A stretch of 64,000 nt of DNA from Armatimonadota bacterium. Lineage in GTDB: Bacteria; Armatimonadota; Chthonomonadetes; Chthonomonadales; Chthonomonadaceae. Shown piece after piece: positions 61,531-64,000 of this stretch. The stretch's first letter is position 1. Each line of letters begins with the position of its first letter. The notes beneath the pieces are model-generated. The model made no database searches and was not told the DNA's origin. It was given only the letters and a program-made list of their open reading frames with translations. The stretch lies in assembly GCA_028871815.1 (NCBI GenBank), contig JAGWMJ010000011.1:1-64000 (forward strand). Reading direction: 5' to 3'. A program made the position numbers and the translations under genes.

Positions 61531-64000
61531 ATGACGCTGGCGCCAGCACAGTCAGAAAGAGCGGCCCTCGGCAGCAGCGGCCGGATGAGAATCCGGGCGC
61601 TGCTGCTGGAGGACTGCCCGGACGACGCGGAACAGACGCTTCGCGAACTGGAACGGCAGGGCTTCGACGTCGACTGGAAACGTGTCGATTCGGAGTCCGC
61701 CTTCGCTGCGGAGCTCAACTCCGAGCTCGACGTTATCCTTTCGGATTACAACTTGCCCCAATATAACGGTGTGGAGGCGCTGCACCGGGTGAAGAGTGCC
61801 GACCTGGACGTGCCCGTGATTATCATCACCGGCGCCGTTGGCGAGGATGTGGCTGTAGACGCGATGCGCCTGGGAGCGGCCGACTACCTCTTCAAAGACA
61901 ACCTGAGACGATTGGGAGAGTCGGTCCGCCAGGCAATTGAGGCGCGCCGAATGCGCAGCCAGGCCCAGGAGTCGCAGCGAGCGCTGCGTGAAAGCGAGGC
62001 GCGCTTTCGGCAGATGGCCGACTGTGCGCCGGTTATGATCTGGCAGACCGATGCCGATAACCTGGGTTCATATTTCAGTGCAGGCTGGCGGAGGTTTACC
62101 GGTCGCACACTGGAAGAGGAGCTGGCGACCGAGCCCCGTCAACGCGTACACCCCGATGACTGGGATCGGTATATCTCGGTAACGGCGTCGGCCAGTGAGA
62201 CGCGCAGCGATTTCGATATTGAGTACCGCATGCTGCGGAGCGATGGCACATACCGCTGGATCCTGGACCACGCGGTACCGCGGTTTCTGGATGACGGTAC
62301 GTTTGAGGGTTATATCGGCATCTGCACCGACATCACAAACCGGATGCAGGCCGAAGAGAGCCTGCGCCACTTTGTCCGCAGCGCCAATTGCCTGATGTGG
62401 AGCGCCACGGTGACTCGCCAGAGCAAGGGCGACTTTGCCTGGGTTGTGGACGCGGTAGACCAGGCGACGGCCGAACGCTTTTTGCCGCTGAGCTATCAGC
62501 CTGGGGAGCGCTGGTCCGAGGCGTGGTACCGAAGCAAGCATCCGGATGACACGGCGCATATGGATCAAATGGCGATAGACGCGCTGGAAAATGGCGTCGA
62601 CGGATACCGGCAGAGTTTTCGCTGCACCGACGCCAACGGCGCGCTTCGATGGCTGTACGAAGATGTGAGGATCACATCCACCGGACCGGAGTCGTGGTCG
62701 GTGGTGGGCCTGTGCACCGACGTTACCGACACCCGGCGGGAGCAGACACTGAACGGTGCGTACGCGGCGGCTTTGGAGCAGATCGCGCGTGGCGCCACCG
62801 CCGAAGAGGTACTGGGAGGGCTGATCACTACAGTGGAATCGCTCTATCCCGGTCTGATGTGCGGAGTATGGCTGCTGGATGAGAGCCGAACCGTGCTGCG
62901 GGCAACCGTGGCGCCAAACCTGCCGGAGGGATACAAGCAGTTTGTTGACGGCGTCGCGATCGGCGACGGTGTGGGCAGCTCCGGCACCGCGGTTTTCCGG
63001 CGCGAGCGCGTCATCGTGGAAGATATTGCCACCAGCAACCTCTGGACCGGATACGCTGAGACCGCTCTACAGTTTGGTCTTGCGGCATGCTGGGCCGAGC
63101 CAATCGTGTCGGGTGAGGGCGACGTATACGGTGCATTTGCTTTCTATTACACAACACCGCACAAGCCGGAGCCTGCCGAGGAGCGACTTGTTGCCGCTGC
63201 CGCCCGTATCGCCGGTATTGCCATGGATCGAATCCGGTCTGCCGAAGCGCTGCGCAACAGCGAGGAGCGGTTCCGGTGCCTCATCGAACGCAGCTCCGAT
63301 ATTATCGCAATATACGATGAGGAAGGCACCGTCAAGTACATCAGCCCAGCCATCGAAGCGGTTCTGGGATACAAACCGGAAGAAGTGATTGGCGGCAACG
63401 GCTTCGACAACGTGGTGTTTGATGATATTGAGCGCGGTACCGATGTCTTCGATACTCTGTTACAAGACGGCGCCGGCCACAGCACACTGCAGTGCCGGGC
63501 GCTAGCCAAGGACGGTTCCATTCGCTACATGGACGTGGTCTTCACGCCGCTGCTCCACCATCCCGGTATTCAAGGCGTGGTCGCCAACATCCGCGACATT
63601 ACCGAGCAGTCGCTGGCTGCGGAGGCGCTGAGCGAGCAGGCGCAGCAGCTGGCCTACTCCAACGCGGAGCTTGAGCAGTTTGCATACGTGGCGTCGCACG
63701 ACCTGCAAGAGCCGCTCCGAATGGTTTCCAGCTACACGCAACTGCTGTCGCGGCGGTACAAGGGCCGGCTCGACTCGGACGCTGACGAGTTTATCGGCTT
63801 CGCCGTGGACGGCGTCACGCGGATGCAGCGCCTGATACAGGACCTGCTGAAGTACGCACGGGTTGGTACACAGGCAGCGGAGTTTCGATCAGTAGCTATG
63901 GACGCGATAGTCGATGCGGCGCTGAAGAACCTGGAAGTGGCTCTAAGCGAGTGTGGCGCCGAAGTGACCAGCGATCCGCTGCCGGTGGTACATGGCGACG
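61531..64000 (+). CDS. REC-PAS-GAF-PAS sensor histidine kinase, 3' truncated by window edge
   Basis: The frame is open from ATG 61531 to the window end (823 codons). Order: N-terminal receiver (about 18-135; VILSDYNLPQYNG with phospho-Asp), helix, PAS (about 155-270), a second PAS-like module (about 280-400), GAF (about 410-560), PAS (about 575-690) and phytochrome-type HisKA (VASHDLQEPLRMV). The HATPase lies beyond the window. The receiver resembles that of the hybrid kinase at 41277 (same YxLPQYNGxEAL core), so the two kinases at either side of the pilus genes appear related. It follows the PilP-like gene by 34 bases and may be co-transcribed. Confidence 0.9.
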   Translation, partial: MTLAPAQSERAALGSSGRMRIRALLLEDCPDDAEQTLRELERQGFDVDWKRVDSESAFAAELNSELDVILSDYNLPQYNGVEALHRVKSADLDVPVIIITGAVGEDVAVDAMRLGAADYLFKDNLRRLGESVRQAIEARRMRSQAQESQRALRESEARFRQMADCAPVMIWQTDADNLGSYFSAGWRRFTGRTLEEELATEPRQRVHPDDWDRYISVTASASETRSDFDIEYRMLRSDGTYRWILDHAVPRFLDDGTFEGYIGICTDITNRMQAEESLRHFVRSANCLMWSATVTRQSKGDFAWVVDAVDQATAERFLPLSYQPGERWSEAWYRSKHPDDTAHMDQMAIDALENGVDGYRQSFRCTDANGALRWLYEDVRITSTGPESWSVVGLCTDVTDTRREQTLNGAYAAALEQIARGATAEEVLGGLITTVESLYPGLMCGVWLLDESRTVLRATVAPNLPEGYKQFVDGVAIGDGVGSSGTAVFRRERVIVEDIATSNLWTGYAETALQFGLAACWAEPIVSGEGDVYGAFAFYYTTPHKPEPAEERLVAAAARIAGIAMDRIRSAEALRNSEERFRCLIERSSDIIAIYDEEGTVKYISPAIEAVLGYKPEEVIGGNGFDNVVFDDIERGTDVFDTLLQDGAGHSTLQCRALAKDGSIRYMDVVFTPLLHHPGIQGVVANIRDITEQSLAAEALSEQAQQLAYSNAELEQFAYVASHDLQEPLRMVSSYTQLLSRRYKGRLDSDADEFIGFAVDGVTRMQRLIQDLLKYARVGTQAAEFRSVAMDAIVDAALKNLEVALSECGAEVTSDPLPVVHGD

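Overview
The window is GC-rich chromosomal DNA that most resembles the phylum Armatimonadota. This is an inference from gene content: prepilin-like proteins with the H-X9-DG motif, a large multi-pass membrane protein of the DUF6785 type, several phytanoyl-CoA-dioxygenase-like proteins, an ADP-ribosylglycohydrolase with beta-sandwich extensions, and a divergent type IV pilus assembly locus. I see no CRISPR array, insertion sequence, prophage or rRNA operon. Genes are tightly packed, with many 1-4 base overlaps between stop and start codons.

Layout. 1-1.3 kb: end of an H-X9-DG pseudopilin with a strong terminator, then three tRNAs (Arg-GCG, Arg-CCT, Ser-CGA). 1.4-6 kb, minus strand: RNase E/G, a DUF2344 protein, a small secreted YHS-like metal protein and hemL. 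6-10.3 kb: a SIMPL protein, a sigma-70 family factor, an unknown gene, and kynU-kynB of tryptophan catabolism. Just upstream of kynU lies a decayed sulfurtransferase pseudogene. 10.9-17.5 kb: an M3 oligopeptidase, a MacA/MacB-like efflux pair without its ATPase, and an alkaline-phosphatase-superfamily enzyme. 17.5-25.2 kb: rnpB, a P3A-type ATPase, a five-gene minus-strand operon (class II aldolase, tiny membrane protein, BadF-type kinase, unknown secreted protein, 60-residue protein), and a DUF6785-like membrane protein.

25.3-32.1 kb is a translation and envelope operon, rpsB-tsf-pyrH-frr-uppS-dxr-rseP. The usual cdsA between uppS and dxr is absent. It is followed by an ADP-ribosylglycohydrolase-like gene coupled to aroC, then another H-X9-DG pseudopilin. 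36.2-41.1 kb holds a 2-hydroxyacid dehydrogenase, two PhyH-family dioxygenases, a lipoprotein and an MFS transporter, which looks like an uncharacterised small-molecule utilisation group.

41.3-64 kb is the most notable region. A minus-strand three-gene signalling operon (response regulator, PAS/GAF histidine kinase, hybrid kinase with HPt) lies divergent to a type IV pilus locus: pilB, pilC, three tandem pilins (two almost identical), three further prepilin-like proteins, a small unknown gene, a PilM-PilN fusion, pilO, a secretin and a PilP/GspC-like protein. A second REC-first sensor kinase follows and runs off the window end. No pilT or prepilin peptidase gene is present here. The layout suggests a pilus or secretion machine controlled by a dedicated phosphorelay; this is inference.
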